20,267 nucleotides of DNA from positions 1 through 20,267 of the forward strand of contig CAMPNZ010000024.1 in assembly GCA_946892075.1 (NCBI GenBank), read 5' to 3'. The position numbers and the translations under genes are program-made. Under the pieces are notes generated by a model. It was given only the letters and a program-made list of their open reading frames with translations, had not been told where the DNA came from and did no database searches. This DNA is from an uncultured Coriobacteriales bacterium. Lineage in GTDB: Bacteria; Actinomycetota; Coriobacteriia; Coriobacteriales; Eggerthellaceae. Below, piece after piece: positions 12,801-20,267 of this stretch (its first letter is position 1; the number at the start of each line of letters is the position of its first letter).

Positions 12801-14206
12801 TATCCAATGGCTCCTTCCATCTCAAGTTTTATCAGGTTGTTCATCTCAACAGCGTATTCAAGCGGCAGTTCTTTCGACACGGGCTCGGCAAAGCCGTTTA
12901 CGATCATCGTGCGCGCGTCTTCTTCGCTAATACCCCTGCTCATCAGGTAGAAAATTTTGTCATCGCCAATGCGGCCGATGGTTGCTTCGTGCCCGATGTC
13001 CACGTTTTTGCAGCGAATGTCCATAGCCGGAATGGTGTCCGAGCGGCTTTTGTCGTCAAGCATCAGTGATGAACACGAAATGCTTGCAACCGAGCCGCTT
13101 GCTTTTGGCGTTGCCACCACCGACGAGCGAAACGTTGAAATGCCGCCGCCTTTCGAGATACTTTTCGTTTCCACCGACGCCGACGTATGCGGCGCATTCA
13201 GCACCACTTTGCAGCCGGTATCAAGGTTCTGACCTGCGCCTGCAAAGGTAATGCCCGTGAACGTCGAACGCGAACGCGCGCCCGACAAAATTGACATCGG
13301 GTACAAATAGCCCACGTGCGAGCCAAACGAGCCGCTAATCCACTCGATGGACGCGTCCTCATCGCACACGGCGCGCTTTGTGTTCAGGTTGTACATGTTC
13401 TTCGACCAGTTCTCGATGGTCGAATAGCGCAGGTGAGCACGCTTTCCTACGAACAACTCAACCGCGCCAGCGTGCAGGTTTGCAACATTATATTTTGGCG
13501 CCGAACAGCCCTCAATGAAGTGAAGGTCGGCGTCGTCTTCCACAATGATAAGCGTATGCTCAAACTGACCTGCGCCTTTCGCATTCAAGCGGAAGTAACT
13601 TTGCAGCGGGTAGTCTAGTTTCACGCCGCGCGGAACGTACACAAACGACCCGCCCGACCACACAGCACCGTGAAGAGCTGCAAATTTGTGATCGTCAGGG
13701 CGAATAAGCGTCATGAACTTTTCTTTAATGAGGTCGGCGTATTCGCCTTTCAGCGCCTCTTCGATGCCCGAGTACACAATGCCCATTTTAGCGGCGCTGT
13801 CTTGCATGTTGTGATACACCAGCTCGGAGTCGTATTGCGCACCCACGCCCGCTAAATACGAGCGCTCGGCCTGCGGTATCCCCAAACGCTCGAAGGTATC
13901 TTTAATGTTGTCGGGAACACTTTCCCAGTCGCTTTTTTGATCGGTATTAGGCTTTACGTACGTTACGATGTGATCGGTATCAAGCCCGTCAATAGAGGGC
14001 CCCCACGTGGGGATACGCATGCTTCGATACAGCTCAAGCGAATCGAGGCGCATTTTCAGCATCCACGCCGGTTCATCTTTCTTTTCTGATATTTCGCGCA
14101 CAACATCTTCAGTAAGGCCGTCGAGTTTCTCCTGACCAGCATCGTCATAGCGAAAGTCGTACATGCTTCTGTCGATATCGGCAACTTCTGAACGTTTCTT
14201 TTCCAT
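12800..14206 (-). CDS. sufB: SufB, scaffold subunit of the SufBCD complex
   Basis: This 468-residue protein is the core scaffold on which new Fe-S clusters form. Characteristic blocks are EPAWMLKMRLDSLELY (45-60), the conserved GAVWSGGSFVYVPRGVKL (180-197), EGCSAPKYN (232-240), CSSLMLDDKSRSDTIP (378-393) and HEATIGRI (406-413). C378 is the likely counterpart of the E. coli cysteine needed for sulfur transfer and cluster assembly. Length and sequence are ordinary for the family, without the insertions seen in SufD and SufS. ATG14206 has AGAGG 8 nt upstream, inside the 15-base gap after sufC. It is the most conserved gene of the operon. Confidence 0.97.
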   Translation of the reverse strand: MEKKRSEVADIDRSMYDFRYDDAGQEKLDGLTEDVVREISEKKDEPAWMLKMRLDSLELYRSMRIPTWGPSIDGLDTDHIVTYVKPNTDQKSDWESVPDNIKDTFERLGIPQAERSYLAGVGAQYDSELVYHNMQDSAAKMGIVYSGIEEALKGEYADLIKEKFMTLIRPDDHKFAALHGAVWSGGSFVYVPRGVKLDYPLQSYFRLNAKGAGQFEHTLIIVEDDADLHFIEGCSAPKYNVANLHAGAVELFVGKRAHLRYSTIENWSKNMYNLNTKRAVCDEDASIEWISGSFGSHVGYLYPMSILSGARSRSTFTGITFAGAGQNLDTGCKVVLNAPHTSASVETKSISKGGGISTFRSSVVATPKASGSVASISCSSLMLDDKSRSDTIPAMDIRCKNVDIGHEATIGRIGDDKIFYLMSRGISEEDARTMIVNGFAEPVSKELPLEYAVEMNNLIKLEMEGAIG

Positions 14207-14221
14207 ATGCGTCGCCTCTTG

Positions 14222-14995
14222 CTATTCGTGTGCGCGCATGTCAGCGAGGGTAGCTTCAAATTGCTCAAAGCCTGCGTTGTCAATTTCGTCGATAAGCGAT
14301 GCATCGCCTTGCGCTACCAGGTGTCCTTGCACCATCACGTGCACCTGGTCAACATCCAAATGCTCCAAAATACGCGTGTTGTGTGTGATAATCAGCAGCG
14401 TTCCATCGCAGGTTTGGCGATACGCTTCCATGCCTTTCGACACAACCGACAGCGCGTCAACGTCAAGACCCGAGTCGGTTTCGTCAAGAATTGCCAGCTT
14501 AGGCTTTAGCAGCAACAGCTGAAGCATTTCCACTTTTTTCTTCTCGCCGCCAGAAAAGCCCACGCCCAGTTCGCGATCAAGATACGCGCGATCCATGTTT
14601 AGCTCGTCGGCAAGCGCTTCAACGGTGCGTCTGAACTCTTTGTTCTTCATGGCGAAACCCTCGCGCTTGTCGATAGTGGCGCGCAAAAAGCTCGACAGCG
14701 GCACACCCGGAATTTCAACAGGCGCTTGAAAGCTTAAAAACAGCCCAGCGTGTGAGCGTTTGTCGGTGCTGAGCTCGGTTATGTCTTGGTTGGCAAGCTG
14801 AATTGAGCCCTGCGTTACTTCATAGGTTGGGTTGCCCATAATTACGTGGCCAAGCGTTGATTTACCTGCGCCGTTAGGGCCCATAAGCACGTGTACTTCC
14901 CCCTGCGGTACATCAAGGCTTATGTTGTGAAGAATTTGCTTTTCTTCAACTTGAGCGCTTAAATTGGCAATGCTTAGCAATGGTTTTCTCGTCAT
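14222..14995 (-). CDS. sufC: SufC, ABC-type ATPase of the SufBCD complex
   Basis: This 257-residue soluble ATPase drives conformational change in SufBCD. Walker A is GPNGAGKS (39-46), the signature FSGGE (147-151), Walker B and D-loop LAILDETDSGLD (167-178), and the switch His H205 (ITHN). The ETDSGLDVDAL sequence and FLSFQAPVEIPGV (86-98) are SufC hallmarks that separate it from transporter ATPases. ATG14995 is chosen because AAGGA stands 7 nt upstream; a GTG 24 bases earlier has no good site. It is the first gene of the operon, reading leftward from the control region shared with the Rrf2 regulator. Confidence 0.96.
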   Translation of the reverse strand: MTRKPLLSIANLSAQVEEKQILHNISLDVPQGEVHVLMGPNGAGKSTLGHVIMGNPTYEVTQGSIQLANQDITELSTDKRSHAGLFLSFQAPVEIPGVPLSSFLRATIDKREGFAMKNKEFRRTVEALADELNMDRAYLDRELGVGFSGGEKKKVEMLQLLLLKPKLAILDETDSGLDVDALSVVSKGMEAYRQTCDGTLLIITHNTRILEHLDVDQVHVMVQGHLVAQGDASLIDEIDNAGFEQFEATLADMRAHE

Positions 14996-15203
14996 AATTG
15001 TTCCTTTGCTTTCGTGCACGTTTCTTGGTTTTGCGTGCGCGCTTAGATTGTTGTTTCTGTTACCACCTTAGTGAGATTTAAGAAACAGTCAATACTTTTC
15101 CTACCAATTATATAGAATTAGTTATATGCTTGAAAACATTATTTTTATATGGTTTCGTAATTGTGAACTGCATGCAGGCGGGTGTAATAAGGAGATGAGT
15201 GGC
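14996..15203. promoter_or_regulatory. Divergent control region between suf operon and Rrf2 regulator
   Basis: On the minus strand there is TTGACT (15092-15087), close to the -35 consensus, with only a weak -10 (TAAGGT) 16 bp on. A second minus-strand -10, perfect TATAAT at 15112-15107, has TTTTCA 18 bp upstream. The minus-strand bases TTGACTGTTTC fit the left half of the IscR type-1 consensus as I remember it, but the right half is absent. For the plus strand, TAGAAT (15113-15118) is the best -10. A 7-bp inverted repeat TGTTTCT/AGAAACA lies at 15052-15058 and 15081-15087. Control by the adjacent Rrf2 protein is plausible but not shown. Confidence 0.4.
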
Positions 15204-15671
15204 ATGCTGATAACAACAAAAGGACGCTATGCGCTGCGACTCATGATTTATATTGCGCGCGCCGACGGCGAAAAAGTGCCGCTTCATCAGGTGGCGCGCG
15301 ATGAGGGCTTGTCGCTAAAGTATCTTGAACAGTTAGCTCACAGCATGGTGAAGGCACACCTGTTGCGCAGTATTCGCGGCTATGCAGGCGGCTATGTGCT
15401 TGCGCGAGATGCGCAAAGCATCTTGGCAGGCGACGTGCTGCGCGCATCTCAGGGGTCAACAGCGCCTGTTGCGTGCGCCGGTTTAAGTGAAGGCTGTCCG
15501 CGCGAGAAAACGTGTTCAACGGTGTCGTTTTGGAGCGGCCTTGATCAGGTAATCGAACATTATGTTGACAGCGTGACGCTTGCGGAACTGGCGCGTGAAG
15601 ATGTTGGAACACTCCCGGGAACGCTTCCGTTGCCAACGCGTTCATCTGGTGTTTCGTCTGCGCAGATGTAA
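15204..15671 (+). CDS. Rrf2/IscR-family transcriptional regulator, probable Fe-S sensor of the suf operon
   Basis: This 155-residue protein opens with MLITTKGRYALRLMIYIA, the standard Rrf2 start, followed by a winged helix (about 25-70) including LSLKYLEQLAHSMVKAHLLRS and the wing RGYAGGYVLA. Cysteines C91, C98 and C104 (C-x6-C-x5-C) match the cluster-binding region of IscR, whose spacing is C-x5-C-x5-C, so it likely binds an Fe-S cluster and reports cluster supply. It is divergent from sufC and presumably represses or tunes that operon. ATG15204 is preferred: AAGGAG (15189-15194) lies 9 nt upstream, whereas ATG15195 abuts it directly. The last 20 residues are Pro/Ser/Thr-rich and variable. 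Alternative names are iscR or sufR; the sequence cannot separate them. Confidence 0.92.
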   Translation: MLITTKGRYALRLMIYIARADGEKVPLHQVARDEGLSLKYLEQLAHSMVKAHLLRSIRGYAGGYVLARDAQSILAGDVLRASQGSTAPVACAGLSEGCPREKTCSTVSFWSGLDQVIEHYVDSVTLAELAREDVGTLPGTLPLPTRSSGVSSAQM

Positions 15672-15791
15672 ACGTTTCTTCATACGTAAACTACAATACA
15701 ACTACAAAGTGCGCCCGCGCGTGCGTTTTGCTCCATAGTGTGAGAAAATACTAACGAAAACTACTGTTTACACTTCATTGATAGGTTTGGT

Positions 15792-18700
15792 ATGTCCGCA
15801 CAATTCACCATTCGCGCGGCGCAAACGTCATGCGTAGAAACGCTGATGCGGCGCTTTAATATTCCGCGATTTGTTGCCACCATTTTGGTAGCACGCGGCA
15901 TTACTACGCCTGATGAAGCGCAACGTTTTTTGAACCCTTCGCTTCAGCGCGATTGGCTTAACCCCTACGACATTCCAGGCATGCAGCGTGGTGCTGACGC
16001 CATTGAACAGGCGCTTCACAATAACAAGCGCATCGTGGTGTTTGGTGATTTTGACGTTGATGGCTTATCGGCAACCGCCCTGCTTACACGTGCATTGCGC
16101 TCCCTCGGTGCCCAGGTAGAGCCCTTCATCCCGCGCCGTATTGAAGAAGGCTATGCGCTTAGCGACGCCGCATTTCAGCGCATGAATGCGTTGCAACCGC
16201 AGCTTGTTATTACGGTCGATTGCGGCATTTCGTGCAAAAACGAAGTTGACGAGCTGCGTAAAGCGGGCATTGACGTTGTAATTACCGATCATCACGAACC
16301 AAGCGATCAGGTGCCAGTTGGCGTGCCGGTTGTCGACCCGAAGTGCGTCGAGCAGTGTCCAAGCGCCATTCTTGCTGGTGCAGGCGTTGCGCTGAAACTG
16401 GTGCAAGTGCTGGGCGCGCGTTTTGGCAAGCCCAATTTGTGGCTTGAGTACATTGATTTTGCAACGCTGGGAACGATTGCCGATCTTATGCCGATGGTGG
16501 CTGAAAATCGCGCCCTTGTGTACGAGGGTTTGCAGCGCCTGAACACGCGCATGCGTCCGTGTTTTGTGGCGCTTCTTGAATGCGCAGGTCAGCTGAATGA
16601 AAAACTCGATTCTACCAATATTAGTTACAGCATCATTCCGCGTTTGAACGCCACGGGGCGCATGGGCGACTCGCAAAAAGGCCTGGACATTTTGCTGTGT
16701 GATTCGCTGGATGAAGCGCGCGAGCTTGCACGTGACATTGAGCAGCTCAACGAGCAGCGACGCAGCGTTGAAATGGAGCTTTCCGAAATGGCACGCGTTC
16801 AGGCCGATGAGGTGTATCACGGTCAGCGCGCGCTGGTGGTGGCAGGTGAAAATTGGCACGAAGGCGTAAAAGGCATTGTAGCCAGCCGTTTGACGCGCGC
16901 TTATGGCGTTCCCAGCATACTGTTTAGTATCGATGGCGACCTTGCGCGCGGCAGTGGACGCAGTGTGGGAAGCGTCAATTTGTTCAAGGCGCTTGAAGCG
17001 TGCGACAGTTTGCTGGTGAAGTACGGCGGTCATGAAGCGGCGGTGGGTTTGACGCTGCATGTTCGCGATTTACCTGCGTTTACGCAGCAGTTGTGCGCGT
17101 ATATGGACACGCTTGAGCAAGACAAATTCCACCCGAGCATTACCGTTGATACGGCGGTGGCGCTTGACGAGCTTACGTTTCAAAACGTGGAAATGCTTGA
17201 GCGTTTGGCGCCCTTTGGCCAGGAAAACAAGCCGCCGCTGCTTATCGCGCAAAATGTTTCGCTTACGAATATGCGTGCCGTAGGGGCTGATAAGTCGCAT
17301 CTTTCGTGTGTGCTATCGGACGGAATAAACCGTTTAGCAGGCATTATGTTTCATTGCAGCGATATTCAGTCGCTGCTGAACACTACAACGTTGGTGTCGG
17401 CTGCTTTTGAAGTGCAAATTGATGAGTGGCGCGGAAAGCGCAGCATAAAAGCCATGTTGAAGTCGGTTGCGCCGGCGGTTGCGTGCCGCGCGCTTGAAGC
17501 GTGCCTTGACCCTAAAAACGTACAATTTGTGTCGAATTTATACGCAACAAGCGACGAGGAACTGTGTGCCCTTGCACCCGAGTCGCCTGCGCTTCTGGAA
17601 GAAAACGAGCAGCAGCGCGTAAAAAATCGCCACGTGTGGCAAACGCGCGCACAAACGCATCCGCAGCAGCTTGAAGCAGCCATTATCGAGGCGCTTATCG
17701 GTGCGCACAGCTTGCACGAGTCGCAACAACAGGTGCTTGAAAAGCTCGACCAGGGCTTGTCGGTGTTCGCGGTTATGGCAACAGGGCGCGGCAAATCGCT
17801 TACGTTTCAGGTGTACGCAGCCTTGAAAGCTCTGCGCGATCACCAGGCAAGTTTGTTCATCTACCCGCTGCGTGCGCTTATTGCCGATCAGGCGTACCAC
17901 CTTGAAAACGCGCTCAGCCCGTTTGGAATTTCGGTGCAGGTGCTAAGCGGAGAAAGCTCGCCTGAAGAGCGCAAACGCATTTACGACAGCTTGCAGAGCG
18001 GTATGTGTGACATCGTTCTTACCACGCCCGAGTACTTGGAGTTTCACGCTCAAGAGCTGGGACAATCGCGCCGCATTTCCTTTGTGGTAGTTGACGAAGC
18101 GCACCATATTGGCATGGCGCGTGCGGGCAAGCGTCCAGCGTATGCCAACTTGGGAGAGCATATTGCGCACCTGGGCAATGTTCAGTTGCTGGCGCTTACC
18201 GCAACAGCCGACGGCGTGATTGCGCGCGACATTGCCCGCGAGCTTAACATTACTGCCTGCGTGTTCGACCAAACGCAGCGCCAAAATTTGCATATTATCG
18301 ACAAACGCGACATCCGCGACAAAGAGGAGTACCTTGCCAATTTAGTGGCGCGGGGCGAAAAAACGGTCATTTATGTGTCCACGCGCGAACAGTCGGTGCT
18401 GTTGGCGCGCAGTTTGCGTGCACGCGTTCCTCAACTGGCACTTCTTATTGGCTTTTACAACGCTGGCCTCAGCCGCCGCGAACGTATCCGCGTTGAACAG
18501 CTGTTCCGCACGGGGTCGCTGACGGTGCTTGTGTCTACGTCGGCGTTTGGCGAGGGCGTGAATATTGGCGACATTACGCACGTTGTGCTGTACGGCATGC
18601 CGTATAACGACATCGAATTTAACCAGATGAGCGGCCGAGCGGGGCGCAATGGAGCCGACGCGTACGTGCATTTGGTGTTCGGGCGTGCCGACATTAACGT

Positions 18701-19151
18701 GAACCAGGAAATTTTGGCGGGCATCACGCCGAATCGCGAACGTTTGGCACGCATTTATCGCTTTCTGGCATACAAGCAGCGCCATGCTGAAGGCGACACG
18801 TTCTCGCTGACGCTTGCCGACATTGCAACGGAATCATCCGACAATAAAACGCATATCACCAGCGCAATGGCGGAATGTGCGCTGGCAGTATTTCGCGAGC
18901 TGGGGCTTATTGAGTGCCGACGCGTGTTTGCCTCTGGCGAGGATGTGCGTCATATTCGCGTTTTACCTGGTGTTGCGCGTGAAAAACTTACGAACAGCGC
19001 GCGCTATTGCGAAGGCGTTGAAGAAAAGGAAGCCTTTGAGGATTATCGCGTGCACATTATGCAAGCAACAGCTCAGTTTTTCCAGGACAAAATTTCGCGG
19101 CCGATTTTGCCGTCATGTGCACATTTAACGGGGAATTTTGGTAAGGTATAG
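15792..19151 (+). CDS. recJ: RecJ single-strand exonuclease fused to a RecQ-like DEAH helicase
   Basis: One 1119-residue frame holds two enzymes. Residues 1-560 are RecJ, a 5'-3' ssDNA exonuclease of recombination repair: DFDVDG (86-91), VDCG (142-145), DHH (166-168), VVDPK (180-184), ADLMPM (230-235), RLNATGRMGD (284-293), WHEGVKGIVASRL (355-367) and GGH (412-414), then an OB-type region. Residues 635-990 are a superfamily 2 helicase: Q-like LHESQQQVL, Walker A ATGRGKS (663-669), DEAHH (768-772), TAT (803-805), STSAFGEGVN (915-924) and QMSGRAGRNG (945-954). It resembles RecQ, but I see no four-cysteine zinc site and no clear HRDC domain. Residues 1000-1119 are unassigned. RecQ and RecJ act together in E. 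coli, so fusion makes biochemical sense. ATG15792 has only a weak AGG upstream. It is followed after 32 bases by rel. Confidence 0.93.
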   Translation: MSAQFTIRAAQTSCVETLMRRFNIPRFVATILVARGITTPDEAQRFLNPSLQRDWLNPYDIPGMQRGADAIEQALHNNKRIVVFGDFDVDGLSATALLTRALRSLGAQVEPFIPRRIEEGYALSDAAFQRMNALQPQLVITVDCGISCKNEVDELRKAGIDVVITDHHEPSDQVPVGVPVVDPKCVEQCPSAILAGAGVALKLVQVLGARFGKPNLWLEYIDFATLGTIADLMPMVAENRALVYEGLQRLNTRMRPCFVALLECAGQLNEKLDSTNISYSIIPRLNATGRMGDSQKGLDILLCDSLDEARELARDIEQLNEQRRSVEMELSEMARVQADEVYHGQRALVVAGENWHEGVKGIVASRLTRAYGVPSILFSIDGDLARGSGRSVGSVNLFKALEACDSLLVKYGGHEAAVGLTLHVRDLPAFTQQLCAYMDTLEQDKFHPSITVDTAVALDELTFQNVEMLERLAPFGQENKPPLLIAQNVSLTNMRAVGADKSHLSCVLSDGINRLAGIMFHCSDIQSLLNTTTLVSAAFEVQIDEWRGKRSIKAMLKSVAPAVACRALEACLDPKNVQFVSNLYATSDEELCALAPESPALLEENEQQRVKNRHVWQTRAQTHPQQLEAAIIEALIGAHSLHESQQQVLEKLDQGLSVFAVMATGRGKSLTFQVYAALKALRDHQASLFIYPLRALIADQAYHLENALSPFGISVQVLSGESSPEERKRIYDSLQSGMCDIVLTTPEYLEFHAQELGQSRRISFVVVDEAHHIGMARAGKRPAYANLGEHIAHLGNVQLLALTATADGVIARDIARELNITACVFDQTQRQNLHIIDKRDIRDKEEYLANLVARGEKTVIYVSTREQSVLLARSLRARVPQLALLIGFYNAGLSRRERIRVEQLFRTGSLTVLVSTSAFGEGVNIGDITHVVLYGMPYNDIEFNQMSGRAGRNGADAYVHLVFGRADINVNQEILAGITPNRERLARIYRFLAYKQRHAEGDTFSLTLADIATESSDNKTHITSAMAECALAVFRELGLIECRRVFASGEDVRHIRVLPGVAREKLTNSARYCEGVEEKEAFEDYRVHIMQATAQFFQDKISRPILPSCAHLTGNFGKV

Positions 19152-19183
19152 CCGTTGCAGATACGCACAAGGAGGGAGGCTCT

Positions 19184-20267
19184 ATGCAAGTGGATGACAA
19201 ATCAACAAACGAAATACCAGCTGAACAGCGACGTTTCGAGGAATTGTGCAGCGCTGCTTCAGAGTACCTTGATGCGCCTGCTCTTGAGTTGCTTCAACGT
19301 GCGTACACCTTCGCTGAACAGCACCATTGTGGCCAAAAGCGCAAAAGCGGCGAAGCGTTCATCATTCATCCTGTTGAAGTGGCGCTTATCTTAGCGGGCT
19401 TGCATATGGATGCAGAAACACTGGCTGCGGCACTTATGCACGATACCATTGAAGACACGTCCGCTACCTTCGATGAAGTAAAAGACCAGTTCGGCGAGTC
19501 AGTCGCAATGCTTGTGGAAGGCGTCACGAAAATTACGCGCATCGAAGTTGAAAGCCTCTCCGATGAACAAGCGGCAACTATTCGCAAAATGCTGGTTGCT
19601 ATGAGCAAAGATATTCGCGTGATTGTTATTAAACTGGCTGATAGGCTGCATAATATGCGCACGCTTGCGTCGCTTCGAGAAGACAGGCGCATCTTTAAGG
19701 CGCGCGAAACGCTCGAAATTTATGCGCCTATTGCGCACCGTTTGGGCATCAGTTCTATTAAGTGGGAGCTGGAAGATTTAGCGTTTTTCTATCTTGAACC
19801 GGCGCGCTATAAGCAAATTTCGCGCATGATTAGCGAAACGCGCAACGAACGCGAAGAATATCTGCAACAAACCCTGGATATTTTGCGCAATGAAATGGAC
19901 AAACTGGGCATCGAAGCGCAAATTGCAGGCCGCCCGAAGCACTTGTATTCCATCTACCAAAAAATGTGCAAAAAACGCAAAGATTTCGCGGACATTTTCG
20001 ACTTAATTGCCGTGCGCATTATTGTAACAACCGTCAAAGATTGCTATTCGGCGCTGGGAGCTGTGCATACGCTGTGGCATCCTATGCCGGGGCGCTTTAA
20101 AGACTACATTGCGATGCCGAAATTTAATATGTACCAAAGTTTGCACACAACGGTGCTGGGGCCGGCGGCGCGCCCGGTTGAAGTGCAAATTCGTACCGAG
20201 GAAATGCATCAGACCAGCGAATATGGCGTGGCGGCGCACTGGCTGTACAAAGAGGGGAACGCTTCCG
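19184..20267 (+). CDS. rel: Rel, bifunctional (p)ppGpp synthetase/hydrolase, 3'-truncated by window edge
   Basis: The frame is open from ATG19184 to the window end (361 whole codons). A very strong ribosome site, AAGGAGGGAGG (19169-19179), precedes it. The HD hydrolase domain shows H48 (HCGQKRKSGEAFIIHP), HD at 86-87 (MHDTIEDT) and D153 (LADRLHNMRT), the metal ligands, all intact. The synthetase domain shows GRPKHLYSIYQKM, DLIAVRIIV, GRFKDYIA and YQSLHTT. RFKD is the RxKD motif of bifunctional Rel/SpoT enzymes rather than the ExDD of synthetase-only RelA. PKFNMYQSLHTT is closer to actinobacterial Rel than to the PKPNGYQSLH of other phyla. The TGS and ACT regulatory domains would lie beyond the edge. 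Adjacency to recJ is conserved in many Gram-positives, usually with apt between; apt is absent here. Confidence 0.95.
   Translation, partial: MQVDDKSTNEIPAEQRRFEELCSAASEYLDAPALELLQRAYTFAEQHHCGQKRKSGEAFIIHPVEVALILAGLHMDAETLAAALMHDTIEDTSATFDEVKDQFGESVAMLVEGVTKITRIEVESLSDEQAATIRKMLVAMSKDIRVIVIKLADRLHNMRTLASLREDRRIFKARETLEIYAPIAHRLGISSIKWELEDLAFFYLEPARYKQISRMISETRNEREEYLQQTLDILRNEMDKLGIEAQIAGRPKHLYSIYQKMCKKRKDFADIFDLIAVRIIVTTVKDCYSALGAVHTLWHPMPGRFKDYIAMPKFNMYQSLHTTVLGPAARPVEVQIRTEEMHQTSEYGVAAHWLYKEGNAS

Noticed and set aside
15052..15087. TGTTTCT/AGAAACA inverted repeat as the Rrf2 operator
   Set aside because: The 22-bp gap is too long for a typical Rrf2 dimer site; mentioned only as part of the control region.
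16065..17060. A 331-codon minus-strand frame opposite recJ
   Set aside because: It lies entirely inside the conserved RecJ domain and encodes a His/Arg/Asn-rich sequence with no family features.
20100..20150. PKFNMYQSLH in Rel as a damaged synthetase motif
   Set aside because: Actinobacterial Rel proteins carry a similar PRFGVYQSLH form, so this is lineage variation; the YQSLHTT core is intact.

Overview
The window looks like chromosomal DNA of an anaerobic actinobacterium, most probably class Coriobacteriia (family Eggerthellaceae). This is an inference. It rests on the actinobacterial style of the ABC-F protein (second Walker B DEPGNDLD, KPKF motif in the linker), the actinobacterial PKFNMYQSLHTT form of the Rel synthetase motif, a compact sufCBDSU operon next to an Rrf2 regulator, and an anaerobe-type hybrid-cluster protein. 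Base composition is moderate (roughly half GC by eye), low for this family; a Cryptobacterium-like genome would fit, but I cannot prove the genus.

Layout, left to right. Positions 1-5759 hold plus-strand housekeeping genes: the 3' part of a Ppx/GppA phosphatase with an unusual repeat insertion, tRNA-Leu(UAA), a polyprenyl diphosphate synthase, a two-domain peptidoglycan-binding protein with a possible degenerate amidase tail, an ABC-F ATPase, and a tandem DUF2798 membrane protein. Positions 5760-6127 contain no gene. They hold an imperfect 27-bp tandem repeat array and then the hcp promoter with a CRP/FNR-type dyad. Positions 6128-9336 form a nitrosative/oxygen-stress block: Hcp fused to DUF1858, an unrecognised 192-residue protein behind a palindromic operator, a strong terminator, and a hemerythrin. 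Positions 9436-14995, all on the minus strand, are the Fe-S assembly operon sufC-sufB-sufD-sufS-sufU (transcribed right to left), read divergently from a cysteine-bearing Rrf2/IscR-type regulator at 15204-15671. Positions 15792-20267 encode a RecJ nuclease fused to a RecQ-like DEAH helicase and the N-terminal part of a bifunctional Rel (p)ppGpp enzyme, cut by the window edge.

The central genes share a theme. Hcp, hemerythrin, SufU/SufS/SufBCD and the Rrf2 regulator all concern iron or Fe-S clusters and protection from NO or oxygen. A second theme is structural: several conserved proteins (Ppx, ABC-F, Hcp, SufS, SufD) carry low-complexity, repeat-like insertions or linkers, and two intergenic regions carry short tandem repeats. 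This suggests a genome prone to repeat expansion.

The most unusual items are the RecJ-helicase fusion, the intergenic 27-bp array, the dyad placed at about -41.5 of the hcp promoter, the operator-controlled unknown gene at 8135, and the His-rich N-terminal extension of SufS. I see no CRISPR array, phage, insertion sequence or rRNA.
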